Shown: positions 24,674-33,085 of the stretch, one piece after another
Layout of the letters: every line of letters begins with the position of its first letter
Numbering within the stretch: position 1 is the first letter of the stretch
DNA from: Actinobacteria bacterium 69-20
GTDB taxonomy: Bacteria > Actinomycetota > Actinomycetes > Mycobacteriales > Nakamurellaceae
Direction: 5' to 3'
Length of the DNA: 64,000 nucleotides
Assembly (NCBI GenBank): GCA_001897425.1
Contig: MKSW01000033.1
Coordinates: forward strand, 1 to 64,000
Program-made: the position numbers and the translations under genes
The notes under the pieces: generated by a model
What the model was told of the DNA's origin: nothing
The model's input: only the letters and a program-made list of their open reading frames with translations
Databases searched by the model: none

Positions 24674-25221
24674 GAAGGTCCTCCTGGGCGGACTTCGGCG
24701 GGCGGGCACGGCGGCTCGCAGGGTTGCGGGGTCGCGACCGTGGCGCCGGTGAGACGGATCCCGATGACGCGGTTGTTGCCCAGGTTCACCTCGAGCCGGT
24801 AGTCCGAGGCGATGTGCCACGGGTTGCAGAAGCGGACCTCGAGGGGCGTGCGCATCTGCAGCGCGTGGTGGATGGGCTTGGCCAGTCCGGTGTCGACGCG
24901 CAGGCTGTGGTCGATCGGGTCGACCGCGAGTGTCTGGTGGTGATCGTTCAGGAACTCGTGCTGCATCCGAAGGTGTACCGGCGCCTCGGGATCGCCGGCG
25001 ACGGTGAGCGTGCCGCGTACGTCGACCGGACAGGGGTCCTCCTGGTCCCAGCAGACCATGTGCACCAGCGGCCGGCCGGGCGCGGTGCCGTGCATCACCG
25101 CGCCGCTCACCTCGTGCCGGATCGCGGGCTCGGCATCGGCGCCGTGCAGCGCGAGCGCCCCGTGGTCCAGCGCGAAGCGGTCCCCCGGTTGCTGTTCGAT
25201 CAGCGTCGGGTCCTCGGCCAT
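24670..25221 (-). CDS. Unrecognised beta-rich protein (unknown locus, gene B)
   Basis: 183 residues, not recognised. It contains many His and Asp residues (HEFLNDHHQTLAVDPIDHSL) and ends in a Pro/Cys-rich tail (PQPCEPPCPPAEVRPGG). The pattern of alternating hydrophobic residues suggests beta structure, for example VHLRMQHEFL and YRLEVNLGNNRVIGIRL. ATG 25221 is chosen because GAGGGG lies 6-7 bases upstream; an in-frame ATG at 25239 is weaker. It sits between gene C (14-bp gap) and gene A (4-bp overlap), so it belongs to the same transcript. Confidence 0.7.
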   Translation of the reverse strand: MAEDPTLIEQQPGDRFALDHGALALHGADAEPAIRHEVSGAVMHGTAPGRPLVHMVCWDQEDPCPVDVRGTLTVAGDPEAPVHLRMQHEFLNDHHQTLAVDPIDHSLRVDTGLAKPIHHALQMRTPLEVRFCNPWHIASDYRLEVNLGNNRVIGIRLTGATVATPQPCEPPCPPAEVRPGGPS

Positions 25222-25235
25222 GTCATCCCCTCGCT

Positions 25236-26663
25236 TCACCGGATCCGGTAGACGTTGAGGTTGAAGTCAGTGTCGCACACGTAATCGGGGATGACGATCT
25301 TCACGCAATGGTCGCCGCCGAGGCAGGAGTAGGCGATCATGACGCCGGCGGTGCCGGAGTCGTAGACGCACAAGGGTTTTCCGTCGACCTCGATCGCGCA
25401 CCCCTGGGGGCCGGTGATCTCGAACCGGTAGATCCCGGGATTGAAGCAGCCGCAGCCCTTCCACTCGGCGGTGTACGGGATGCGCAGGTCGCGGAGGCTG
25501 CGCGGTTTGAGGCTGCTGGTGGGCAGACCGTCGGTGCAGCCGTCGGTCTCGTCCGGGCCGATATCGAGCAGATGGCGGTCGATGTGCAGCCACACGGGCC
25601 TGCTGGCCGAGGCGAGCGGCGCAAGCAGCTCGACCTCGGTGAGCAGCGCGGGCAGCGGTTCCGCTGTCGAAACCGCCGTCGAAACCGCCGTCGAATCCGT
25701 GGATGACGCGGTCTCGCCGACGGTGACGTGGGTGACCTCCTTCCGGGCGGCGCCCCGGGCCGGATCGCCCGTCGGCTTCGGACCCCGATCCGGCGGACCG
25801 GGCGGCGGCTGCGCCGTCACCGCATGGAACCGCACGCGGACGCGGAGGTTGTCCCGTAGGGCCGCCTCGAGCAGCGCGTACGGCACGGAGCCGCGCGCGA
25901 CGAACACCTCGAGAGCGGCGGGGTCGAACGGCGCCGGGTCGACCGTGCCGCCGTCGCCGGTGAGTTCCGGCGCCGTGGTGATCCGGGAAAGTGCCAGCGA
26001 TCCGTCCAGCGCATCCGTGCCCGCCGGCAGGATCACCCCGAGGGTCTCGACGAAACCCGATGCGGTGTCGCCGGTATCGGTGCCGCCGCCGTCGGCCGAC
26101 GCATCCGATCCGGCCCACACCGCGACGATCGTCGGCTGCTTCTCGCCGGTGTCGGAGGCGAGGAACTGCATGAGCTGGCCGGCAGCCTGGGCGTCCCGGA
26201 TCATGCCCAACTGCTGGGCGGCGACCTCGCGTTCCGGGATCTGCATCGGCAGGCGCAGCGTCATCGTCGAACCGGTGGTCGCGAGCACGGAGACGATCGC
26301 CTCGTCCGGCGCGTCGCCCTCACCCTCTACGACGTTCCGTGCGTGCAGCGCGACGCGGATCACCAGCCCGCCGCAGGTCTGCACGGCGCTCGGGAAGCCC
26401 AACTCGTCGCGAGAGATGCGGGCGATCCGGCCGATCTCCTGCCCCGCCGCCCCGTCCGTCGACTCGATCTCCACCGGGTCGGCACGGTTCATCGCGTCGC
26501 GCGCCAACGCGACCTTGGTCAGGCGTTCGTTGAAGCGTTCCGGATCCGCGTCGAGATCGGCGATCGTGAAGACCACCGGGCCGGTCGCGGTGATGACGCG
26601 GACCGAAACCATTCCCGCGCGCCCGATCTCGACGCGATCCACGAAGCCTCGGGTGGTTGTCAT
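25236..26663 (-). CDS. Unrecognised 475-residue protein with Cys-rich C-terminus (unknown locus, gene C)
   Basis: Not recognised. The N-terminal 60 residues begin MTTTRGFVDRVEIGRAGMVS and look like a small beta-barrel. A central region has beta-strand patterns such as STMTLRLPMQIPEREVAAQQ. A Ser/Thr linker (TASSTDSTAVSTAVSTA, encoded by a short DNA repeat) follows. The last 110 residues hold eight cysteines: GCTDG, EWKGCGCFNPGIYRF, GPQGCAIEVDGKPLC, YSCLGGDHC and YVCDTDFN. Such spacing suggests disulfides or metal, yet no signal peptide is seen. ATG 26663 has GAGGAG upstream. Confidence 0.72.
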   Translation of the reverse strand: MTTTRGFVDRVEIGRAGMVSVRVITATGPVVFTIADLDADPERFNERLTKVALARDAMNRADPVEIESTDGAAGQEIGRIARISRDELGFPSAVQTCGGLVIRVALHARNVVEGEGDAPDEAIVSVLATTGSTMTLRLPMQIPEREVAAQQLGMIRDAQAAGQLMQFLASDTGEKQPTIVAVWAGSDASADGGGTDTGDTASGFVETLGVILPAGTDALDGSLALSRITTAPELTGDGGTVDPAPFDPAALEVFVARGSVPYALLEAALRDNLRVRVRFHAVTAQPPPGPPDRGPKPTGDPARGAARKEVTHVTVGETASSTDSTAVSTAVSTAEPLPALLTEVELLAPLASASRPVWLHIDRHLLDIGPDETDGCTDGLPTSSLKPRSLRDLRIPYTAEWKGCGCFNPGIYRFEITGPQGCAIEVDGKPLCVYDSGTAGVMIAYSCLGGDHCVKIVIPDYVCDTDFNLNVYRIR

Positions 26664-26682
26664 CTGCTGCTCCTCGCATCGG

Positions 26683-26706
26683 GACCGCCCCGCGGGCGGG
26701 GCGGTC
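26683..26706. other. 10-bp GC stem-loop between genes D and C
   Basis: GACCGCCCCG-CGGG-CGGGGCGGTC, a perfect 10-bp stem with a 4-base loop in the 52-bp gap between two co-directional minus-strand genes. It has no T tract. It could lower expression of the downstream genes or protect the upstream mRNA. Confidence 0.6.
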
Positions 26707-26715
26707 GGGGGTCGT

Positions 26716-28488
26716 TCATGGCTGATCCGGGCGTGGCGTCGCGCCCTGCGACTGGAGATCGTCGAAACTCCGGCCGTCCCGGCGGATCCGCACGCTGCCG
26801 GGCAGTACGAACCCCTGCTGGGAGATGACGATGGTGTCCAGGCAGCACTCCATCTGCGCGATGCCGATCACCACCGTCGGCAGCGGCGAGACGACCTGGA
26901 CCGTGGCATCAGCCGTCTCGGTCGCGATCTGCCCGCCGATCTTGTCGATCAGGTTCTCGACCACGGCGAGCATGATCCACCCGACGATCGGGATCAGGAT
27001 GTCGAGCAACACGTCGCAACAGCTCTCGCCGACGTCGAAATCCCCCGCCCGAGGCTTCAGTTCGAGCCAGCATCCGGCCGGATCGTCCGGGTGCGGCGTG
27101 GCATCGATGAACACCGGGCCGCTGAACGAGACGTCCGGGTCGGGCCAGCAGTCGATGTGCACCTCTGCCTCGCCGGTGATCCACAGATGCCCGGGATGCT
27201 TGCCGTGTGCGCCGTCGTCGCTGGGCTCCGCGTGACAGGTCTTGAGCGTCGCATGGCCCTGCGGCCGGTTGATGTCGGCTCCGGATCCGGTGTTCACGCC
27301 GGGGAAGGCCGCGTCGATGACGGCGGTGCTCTTCTCGATCACGTTGTCCCGTCCGACGGCGAGAGCCACGTCGGCCGCGCCTCGGAAGTCGTCCGGTGCG
27401 ACGTCGTCGGCAGCGGTGCCGCTGCGGCGGTTCATCAGCACCGCAAGGGTTCCGGTGGCCGGAAGCAGGAAGCCGACGGGGGTCGACAGGGTCACGCCCT
27501 GCTGGTTGGACACCGGGGTGTAGAGCGCGAACTGTAGGTCGTGCAGGTAGTCGGCGATCTGCTGTTGGATGCGCGCGATGGCGGCGGCCTGGGAGTAGGC
27601 GGCAGAGGTCGGCGTGCCGAAGCCGCCCAATGCCTGGATCACCAGCGGGCGCAACTGGGCGAGGACCTGGTCATGTCCCGGGCTGGCGTTGTCGAGCACC
27701 ACCTGTGTCGCCACCGTGGGGTCCGCCGGCTCGTCGGCCATGTCGACGGTGATCGTGGTGTCGGTGCGCACGACCGCCCGCCAACAGGTGACGGTACTGA
27801 ACGACAGGTAGTGGTACGAGCCGTAGCCGGTCGGAACATCGACGTGTATCGGCACGGTGAGCTTGAGATACTCTGTGCCGCCGACGGTTTCGAGCGACCC
27901 AGTGATGGCGGGGCTGCCCGGCGCGGGTGGCAGGAGCGTGGTGTCAGCAGTGCCGTCATAGACGAGCAGTTCCGCGGTTCCGCCCGGTGCGGGAGCGGTG
28001 TACCGGTGCGGCAGGGTGAGGTACTTCGAGTGGATCGCGTCCGTGACCTGCTGGGCGCCGATCACCGGAACACCGGTCAGGCCGATGACGTCGACGTCCC
28101 CGGGGGTGACGTCGTCGAAGCGGATGCCCAGCCACGGCTGGCCGTCATCTCCGACCCAACTGTTCAGGCGGCCGGGAAACCGGGCAGTCGAGCTGAGGGT
28201 GATGCGGCTGAGGTTCGGGTCCGGCGCCGACGGGATCTCGATGGTGATGTCGTTGGGCACGTCGAACCGGATGTGTTTCGCGTCGGCGAAGGCGAGGTCC
28301 GCGGGCCGCGACTCGTCGTCGAGGACGGACACCATGACGGTGCCGGTGAGGCCGCCGCCCAGGTCGATGTCGATAGGCCCCACGGTGTGCGGGAACAGGT
28401 CCTCGTTCTTGAACGCGAGGTGGAAGATCTGCCGCACGGCGTCGAGGGACAGCTCGACGCAGTAGTCGAAGTTGGCGGTGTTGCTCAC
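26716..28488 (-). CDS. Unrecognised 590-residue protein, possibly a lipid-binding TULIP-like fold (unknown locus, gene D)
   Basis: 590 residues, family not recognised. It opens with NFDYCVELSLDAVRQIFHLA. Long beta-strand stretches follow, a helix IARIQQQIADYLHDLQFALY near the middle, and a hydrophobic segment CCDVLLDILIPIVGWIMLAV near residue 510 followed by an amphipathic NLIDKIGGQIATETADATVQ. Strands around two long helices recall TULIP-type lipid-binding proteins such as clostridial P47, but this is a pattern judgement only. The GTG start at 28488 overlaps gene E's stop. Confidence 0.7.
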   Translation of the reverse strand: MSNTANFDYCVELSLDAVRQIFHLAFKNEDLFPHTVGPIDIDLGGGLTGTVMVSVLDDESRPADLAFADAKHIRFDVPNDITIEIPSAPDPNLSRITLSSTARFPGRLNSWVGDDGQPWLGIRFDDVTPGDVDVIGLTGVPVIGAQQVTDAIHSKYLTLPHRYTAPAPGGTAELLVYDGTADTTLLPPAPGSPAITGSLETVGGTEYLKLTVPIHVDVPTGYGSYHYLSFSTVTCWRAVVRTDTTITVDMADEPADPTVATQVVLDNASPGHDQVLAQLRPLVIQALGGFGTPTSAAYSQAAAIARIQQQIADYLHDLQFALYTPVSNQQGVTLSTPVGFLLPATGTLAVLMNRRSGTAADDVAPDDFRGAADVALAVGRDNVIEKSTAVIDAAFPGVNTGSGADINRPQGHATLKTCHAEPSDDGAHGKHPGHLWITGEAEVHIDCWPDPDVSFSGPVFIDATPHPDDPAGCWLELKPRAGDFDVGESCCDVLLDILIPIVGWIMLAVVENLIDKIGGQIATETADATVQVVSPLPTVVIGIAQMECCLDTIVISQQGFVLPGSVRIRRDGRSFDDLQSQGATPRPDQP

Positions 28489-29306
28489 GGCGGGGCGGCC
28501 TTCCGCGAGCCCCGCGGGAACGTCACGGACTCGATCCAGTCGGTGAGGCCGCCGGTCTGGCCGCCGTCCCGGACCTTCGCGAACGCGCCGGGCGGCAGGA
28601 CGGGCATGACGCTGACCTCGAGGATGCCCAATTCCAGGAGCGGCCGCACGAGTTCGTGGGAGGGGAGGTAGAACCACAGTTCGGGGAGCGTGACCTGCTT
28701 CGGCCGGGAGCGCGCCCGGGGCAGCGGCGGCACGGGCGCGTCGAGATCCAGCCGCCATACCGGAGGAGGGCGCGTGGGCGGTGCTGTCGGCGCTGTCGGC
28801 TCTGTCGGCGGGGTCGGCACGCTGCGCGCGGGCAGGCGGTGGTCGGGAGTCGGGAGCAGCGCCCGGAGCCTGTCCTGCGATGCGGCCGGGATCGCGGGCA
28901 GGTAGGTCGGCTGCCGGCCAGCGGTGGCCAGCGGGTGCAGATGCAAAGCCCCGAACAGGATCTCGGCGAGGCGCGCGGGATCGGACGGGTGCGGCGCGGT
29001 GCCTAGGTCCTTGGTGAGCGCGGTGATGAGTTCCGCACGCCGGCTGCGGACCTCGGCCGGTTGCTGTACGGCGTGCAGGATGTGGTCGGCGATGGCGGGT
29101 GACAGCTGGACACCGACCGCCCGGAGGGCCAGCGCGGGGTTCGCGGCGAGCATCCGCGAGCTGCGCGGGTCCGCGGCGAGCGCGGCGATGATCGCCGTAC
29201 GCTCGCCGACGAGCGCCCGGTGGGTGGTGATCTTCAGAGCCGGCGGTCCGGCGGCGGGCGGAGCCGGCCGTGACTTTCCCGTACCTGAGTCGCTACGCTT
29301 CGCCAT
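28485..29306 (-). CDS. Unrecognised protein with leader-peptide-like N-terminal helices (unknown locus, gene E)
   Basis: 273 residues, first gene of the leftward operon. Residues 30-75 (IIAALAADPRSSRMLAANPA, then LALRAVGVQLSPAIADHILH) recall the nitrile-hydratase-type leader domain found on some RiPP precursors and sensor proteins. Residues 155-205 form a Pro/Thr-rich linker (PTPPTEPTAPTAPPTRPPP). The C-terminal part has ELWFYLPSHELVRPLLELGI and ends in a basic tail. No catalytic motif is visible. It is divergent from gene F across 76 bp, which must hold both promoters. Confidence 0.7.
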   Translation of the reverse strand: MAKRSDSGTGKSRPAPPAAGPPALKITTHRALVGERTAIIAALAADPRSSRMLAANPALALRAVGVQLSPAIADHILHAVQQPAEVRSRRAELITALTKDLGTAPHPSDPARLAEILFGALHLHPLATAGRQPTYLPAIPAASQDRLRALLPTPDHRLPARSVPTPPTEPTAPTAPPTRPPPVWRLDLDAPVPPLPRARSRPKQVTLPELWFYLPSHELVRPLLELGILEVSVMPVLPPGAFAKVRDGGQTGGLTDWIESVTFPRGSRKAAPP

Positions 29307-29382
29307 GCTGGACCCTCCGGTCCGGTCTTTCAGGGCACGAAGAGCGTACCGCGATTCTCCGGCTTTGGGCAGGTGAGAAACG

Positions 29383-30390
29383 TTGTTGCCGAACCTCGGG
29401 CCCGTCGGGCCGTTCCCGGACGCGCCGCTGGGTGACCACCTGGAGCGTCGGTGGTTGCACTATGCGTTTCGGTCACCGTCGGGGGACGTATCGGTGATCG
29501 CCAACCTCTCGACCCTGGGCTCGTCCGGGCCCGCCGCGGTGGGCCAGTCGATGTCGATCCTGTTGGTACACGATCGCGAAGCCGGCTGGCATAGCAGCCA
29601 GTTCAATGCGAGCGTCACGCCGCGGGCTTGGTCGTCCTTCGGCGCATCGAAAAGCCCGTCCCGCATGCGCATCTCGAGTCCGACCCACGGTCCGAGCGTC
29701 GACCTGCGGCTGACCCGCACCGGTCGTCCGTGCACGTCGCAATGTGCTCCGTTCGGGCTCGATCAGCACCTGCGGTGGCAGTCCGAGCCGGGAATCCGCG
29801 CCACCGGCGTGACCGCGGCGAGCGGAGGCGATGAGCGGCCGGTCCGCCTGGTCGGCTACCACGAACGGGTGCGCGGACGCTGGGGTTGGCCGGACCTGGG
29901 TGGATGGGTCTTCGGATTCGTCAACGACACCCCTGCGCCGTCTGGCCCGCCGGCGTACTCGGTCGTCTTCACGCTCATCACGCCGCGCGACAATGCCGAC
30001 GCCGCAACCGGTTCGGTGATGCTCTGGAGATCGGGCCGGCTCGTTCGGCATTTCCCGCGCCGGCGGATCGATGTCGCTGTCTCGGGGTCGCTGTCGCGCG
30101 ACGACGTCCACGTCCTACCGCCGCTGGCCGCGACACTCGGTACGGCGCCGACCGCCGAGGTACCGGCCCGGCTGGTGATCGTGGCGCAGACCGGCGATGA
30201 TCGGCTGTGCATCGACGTGGACGCACGGACGGCCGGCCGGATCGTCAACTCGTCCGAGCTCGGCCTCGCGCCGTTCAGCGTTCACGAGGTCCTCGGCCCG
30301 GCCGTCGTCACCGGGCACGTCGGCGGCCGGCAGCTCGGCTTCACGGCCGGTGCGGTTGTCGAGTTCGCCGGCGGTGCCCATGCCGACTGA
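29383..30390 (+). CDS. CrtC/AttH-like lipocalin-type protein (unknown locus, gene F)
   Basis: 335 residues. RRWLHYAFRSPSGDVSVIAN, GWHSSQFNASVTPRA and the C-terminal VHEVLGPAVVTGHVGGRQLG recall the CrtC (carotenoid 1,2-hydratase)/AttH group, whose double lipocalin-like barrels bind or convert isoprenoid-type substrates. No signal peptide. The start is uncertain: a stop at 29374 leaves only TTG 29383 or 29386 before the conserved region, and AGGTGAG is upstream. It overlaps gene G by 11 bp. Next to a prenyl diphosphate synthase, a role in isoprenoid conversion is plausible but unproven. Confidence 0.72.
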   Translation: MLPNLGPVGPFPDAPLGDHLERRWLHYAFRSPSGDVSVIANLSTLGSSGPAAVGQSMSILLVHDREAGWHSSQFNASVTPRAWSSFGASKSPSRMRISSPTHGPSVDLRLTRTGRPCTSQCAPFGLDQHLRWQSEPGIRATGVTAASGGDERPVRLVGYHERVRGRWGWPDLGGWVFGFVNDTPAPSGPPAYSVVFTLITPRDNADAATGSVMLWRSGRLVRHFPRRRIDVAVSGSLSRDDVHVLPPLAATLGTAPTAEVPARLVIVAQTGDDRLCIDVDARTAGRIVNSSELGLAPFSVHEVLGPAVVTGHVGGRQLGFTAGAVVEFAGGAHAD

Positions 30391-32128
30391 CCACGCCTCG
30401 ACCTCGCCCGGTCCGCAGCGCGCAGCCACAGATTCCGACGGTCCAGAACCCGACGGTCCAGATTCCGACGGTCCTGAACCCACTGGAGCGGACGTCTTCA
30501 CGGCGACCGTGCACGAACTCACCCAGCGCGCGCCCGCCATCGTCGCCGCCGCGGCTGCCGAACTCGGCGCGATCAGCCTGGCGCTCCACTTCGGCGACGG
30601 CACGGCCGGCGCGCTCAGCGCGCACCGATCGCGCCTGATCGCGGCCGCGCACTCGCCGGCTTCGGCCGACGTCGAGGTGTACTTCGACGCCCGCGCTATG
30701 AACCTGATCTTCGACCTGGCCTCGCGACCGATCGACGAGGTGCTGCCGGGCAGCCTCGATGTCCGCGGGCCGCGAGACCAGGTACTCGCGGTCTGGCGAG
30801 CGATGCGGCTGCTGTCCCAGCGCGCCGCGGGACTGCGTGCGGTACAAGAACTCTGGAGATCCTACCGCGACGCTTCGCCGCATCTGTGGGGGAAGCCGCC
30901 CGGCGCCACGAACAACGTCATCGACGGAACCGCGGCCGACGGATGGGCAGCGCCGCGCGATACCGGTTGGCGCGCACTGGATTTCTTCGACCATCGGCAG
31001 CCGACCGGAGACCGGCCGCTCGTCGGCGGAACCGTCGCCAGCGCGCCGCGCAGCCTCTGGGACGGGACGCGGGCCACCGGATGGTGGCTCCCCGAGCCGG
31101 TCGCGGATGCCGACCTCGTCGACGTGATGACCGCCTGCCGCGATCGAGTCCGGCGCGAGATGAACCGGCTCATCCCGGACCGGCAACCGAAATCCTCACT
31201 GTACGAACTGATCCGCGCGTATCCCACCCGGCAGGGCAAGGGTCTGCGCCCGACGTTGACCTTGGCGGCGTGCGCGGCGTTCGGCGGCAGACCGGACGAC
31301 GCGGTCCGCGTGGCCGCCGCACTCGAGTTGTTCCACAACGGGTTCCTGATCCACGACGACATCGCGGACGAGTCGACACACCGCCGCGGGCGGCCGACCC
31401 TGCACACCGAGCACGGCGTGGGGCTTGCCGTGAACGCGGGGGACGGCATCAACCTGCTCGCGGTCGACGCGGTGCTGTCCAACCTCGAGACTCTCGGCCT
31501 GGCACGCACTCTCGGCCTGATCCACGAGGTGCTGCACATGTGCAGGGAGACCGTCGAGGGGCAGGCCATCGAGCTGGAATGGATCCGGCGCGCCACCGTC
31601 CCCCGGTCGGACCAGGCCTACTACCGGATGAGCACGAAGAAGACCGGCTGGTACACGTGCATCTCGCCGTGCCGGCTCGGTGCCGTGTGCGCCGGCGAGA
31701 GCGGGCCGGCACTGGACGTCTTCAACGAGGCATTCCGCTGGATCGGCATCGCCTTCCAGATCCAGGACGACGTCCTCAACCTGATCGGCGAGGAGGCGCT
31801 CTACGGCAAGGAGCCGCTGGGCGATCTCCTCGAGGGCAAGCGGACGGTGATGCTGATCCACCTGATGCGCACTGCCGACGATCGCGACCGCGCCAGACTG
31901 GCCGAACTGCTGGCGCGCCCGCGGCAAGGTCGCGCGCAGGAGGATGCAGCGGAAATACTTGCCGCCATGCAGCATTACGGATCGATCGACTACGCCATCG
32001 ACCTCGCCGACCGGCTCGCGCGGCGCGGCACGCAGCGGTTCGAGCGGGACCTGCGCGCCGTCCCGGAGAACGAGGGCAAGGCGCTGCTCCGCCAGATCGC
32101 CAACTACGTGACCACGAGGCCGCTGTGA
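30380..32128 (+). CDS. Polyprenyl diphosphate synthase with long N-terminal domain (unknown locus, gene G)
   Basis: 582 residues. Residues 245-582 are a trans-prenyl diphosphate synthase: the first Asp-rich motif DDIAD is at 326-330 in FLIHDDIADESTHRRGRPT, and the second reads DDVLN at 463-467 in FQIQDDVLNLIGE. A DDxxN second motif is usual in eukaryotic-type GGPP synthases and less so in bacterial ones. Residues 20-37 are an acidic repeat (DGPEPDGPDSDGPEPTG). Residues 38-165 form an extra domain with some resemblance to SCP2-like sterol carriers (low confidence). Chain length of the product cannot be deduced. The word at 30910 lies in the linker (TNNVIDG). Confidence 0.85.
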   Translation: MPTDHASTSPGPQRAATDSDGPEPDGPDSDGPEPTGADVFTATVHELTQRAPAIVAAAAAELGAISLALHFGDGTAGALSAHRSRLIAAAHSPASADVEVYFDARAMNLIFDLASRPIDEVLPGSLDVRGPRDQVLAVWRAMRLLSQRAAGLRAVQELWRSYRDASPHLWGKPPGATNNVIDGTAADGWAAPRDTGWRALDFFDHRQPTGDRPLVGGTVASAPRSLWDGTRATGWWLPEPVADADLVDVMTACRDRVRREMNRLIPDRQPKSSLYELIRAYPTRQGKGLRPTLTLAACAAFGGRPDDAVRVAAALELFHNGFLIHDDIADESTHRRGRPTLHTEHGVGLAVNAGDGINLLAVDAVLSNLETLGLARTLGLIHEVLHMCRETVEGQAIELEWIRRATVPRSDQAYYRMSTKKTGWYTCISPCRLGAVCAGESGPALDVFNEAFRWIGIAFQIQDDVLNLIGEEALYGKEPLGDLLEGKRTVMLIHLMRTADDRDRARLAELLARPRQGRAQEDAAEILAAMQHYGSIDYAIDLADRLARRGTQRFERDLRAVPENEGKALLRQIANYVTTRPL

Positions 32129-32685
32129 CATCGACGCGCGGCCGCGCAGAGACCGGCCCCACCGCAGGCGAGGACACGCTCGGTGACGCGGACCGCGCCG
32201 TGCTGGCGCGCATCGACGAGGGGAACACGTGGCTCCGCGCGGTGCTCTGCACCCTCGCGCGGCGCGGAACCCTGTTGCGCCAGGAGGAGCCCGAGCGAGC
32301 CGCGACGTTGATCGAGGCCCTGTCCCGGTGGCCGTGGTTCAAGGGCGGGCAGTTCCTGTTCGATCTGATGGAGTGGGAGGACTTCATGGTCGACGGCCCG
32401 CCCCCGCCGCTGGTCGCGTCGGTGCTGGGCAGCGGCAGCGTCCGCCGGATCGCGTCCGCCCTCGCCGGGACGCGCGCCCTGCTCGACGACGCTGCGGCCC
32501 GAGCATTCGACGATGCGCGGCGCGCGTACGAGCAGCTCACCGTCGACATCGCCGCCGCTGAGGAGCACTTACCCGCCCTGCAGCCGGGACTCTACCTCTA
32601 CCGCGACGTCGTTCTCGGGGTCGTCGTCAGCGTCGGCCCGATCGTGGCGGAGGCCGACCGGTCCAGCGACGCCCCACCGTCGTGA
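32125..32685 (+). CDS. Unrecognised helical protein (unknown locus, gene H)
   Basis: 186 residues, mainly helical, family not recognised. Conserved-looking segments are IDEGNTWLRAVLCTLARRGT and FKGGQFLFDLMEWEDFMVDG. GTG 32125 overlaps the stop of the prenyl synthase (GTGA), which ties it to that enzyme. No membrane segment. The final 88 bases overlap the opposing DUF4031 gene. Confidence 0.7.
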   Translation: MTSTRGRAETGPTAGEDTLGDADRAVLARIDEGNTWLRAVLCTLARRGTLLRQEEPERAATLIEALSRWPWFKGGQFLFDLMEWEDFMVDGPPPPLVASVLGSGSVRRIASALAGTRALLDDAAARAFDDARRAYEQLTVDIAAAEEHLPALQPGLYLYRDVVLGVVVSVGPIVAEADRSSDAPPS

Positions 32686-32984
32686 CATCCGCGCGGCCGG
32701 GGCACGTCCTCTGCCGGGACCTTGCGGCGGCGTAGTCCGGACGCTAATAGCCGGGCGAGCAATTCGCGTGAGGAGACCTCGGTCGCCCCTGATGCGACGA
32801 GGCCGGCGTAACGCGCGACCGGCACGTCGTAGTGGTCTCGATCGAACGCCCGGCCCGGGAGGTCATGGTGGGCCGCGAACGCGTGCAGCTCGACCACGCT
32901 CACGTCGCTGACCAGGTGCGAGAACAACGTGCCGTGCGCCGGCCAGTTCGGCGGATCGATCAGGATGGCCACGCACCCCACCAT
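32598..32984 (-). CDS. DUF4031 family protein
   Basis: 128 residues. ILIDPPNWPAHGTLFSHLVS, then VVELHAFAAHHDLPGRAFDR, DHYDVPVARYAGLVASGA and SSRELLARLLASGL match the DUF4031 pattern known from many actinobacteria; the function is unknown. ATG 32984 has GGAG about 7 bases upstream. The last 20 residues (beyond LRRRKVPAEDV) run into the end of the opposing gene H and may be unconserved. Confidence 0.85.
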   Translation of the reverse strand: MVGCVAILIDPPNWPAHGTLFSHLVSDVSVVELHAFAAHHDLPGRAFDRDHYDVPVARYAGLVASGATEVSSRELLARLLASGLRRRKVPAEDVPRPRGCHDGGASLDRSASATIGPTLTTTPRTTSR

Positions 32985-33085
32985 AGGTCGCTCCGTCAGA
33001 GCGCGCCGGATTCTTCGCCCCGGGGCGCAGGTCCACCGCGGCACGGCTACCTCGATGTCGGCAGACACGTGTGACCCGGCGGTCA

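Noticed and set aside
25441-27537. 698-codon plus-strand ORF opposite genes C and D
   Set aside because: Ser/Arg/Pro-rich composition, no domains; the minus-strand genes have ribosome sites and overlapping stops and starts.
23975-32685. Encapsulin or carotenoid cluster
   Set aside because: No HK97-fold shell protein, phytoene synthase or desaturase is recognisable among the genes; only the prenyl synthase and a CrtC/AttH-like protein point that way.
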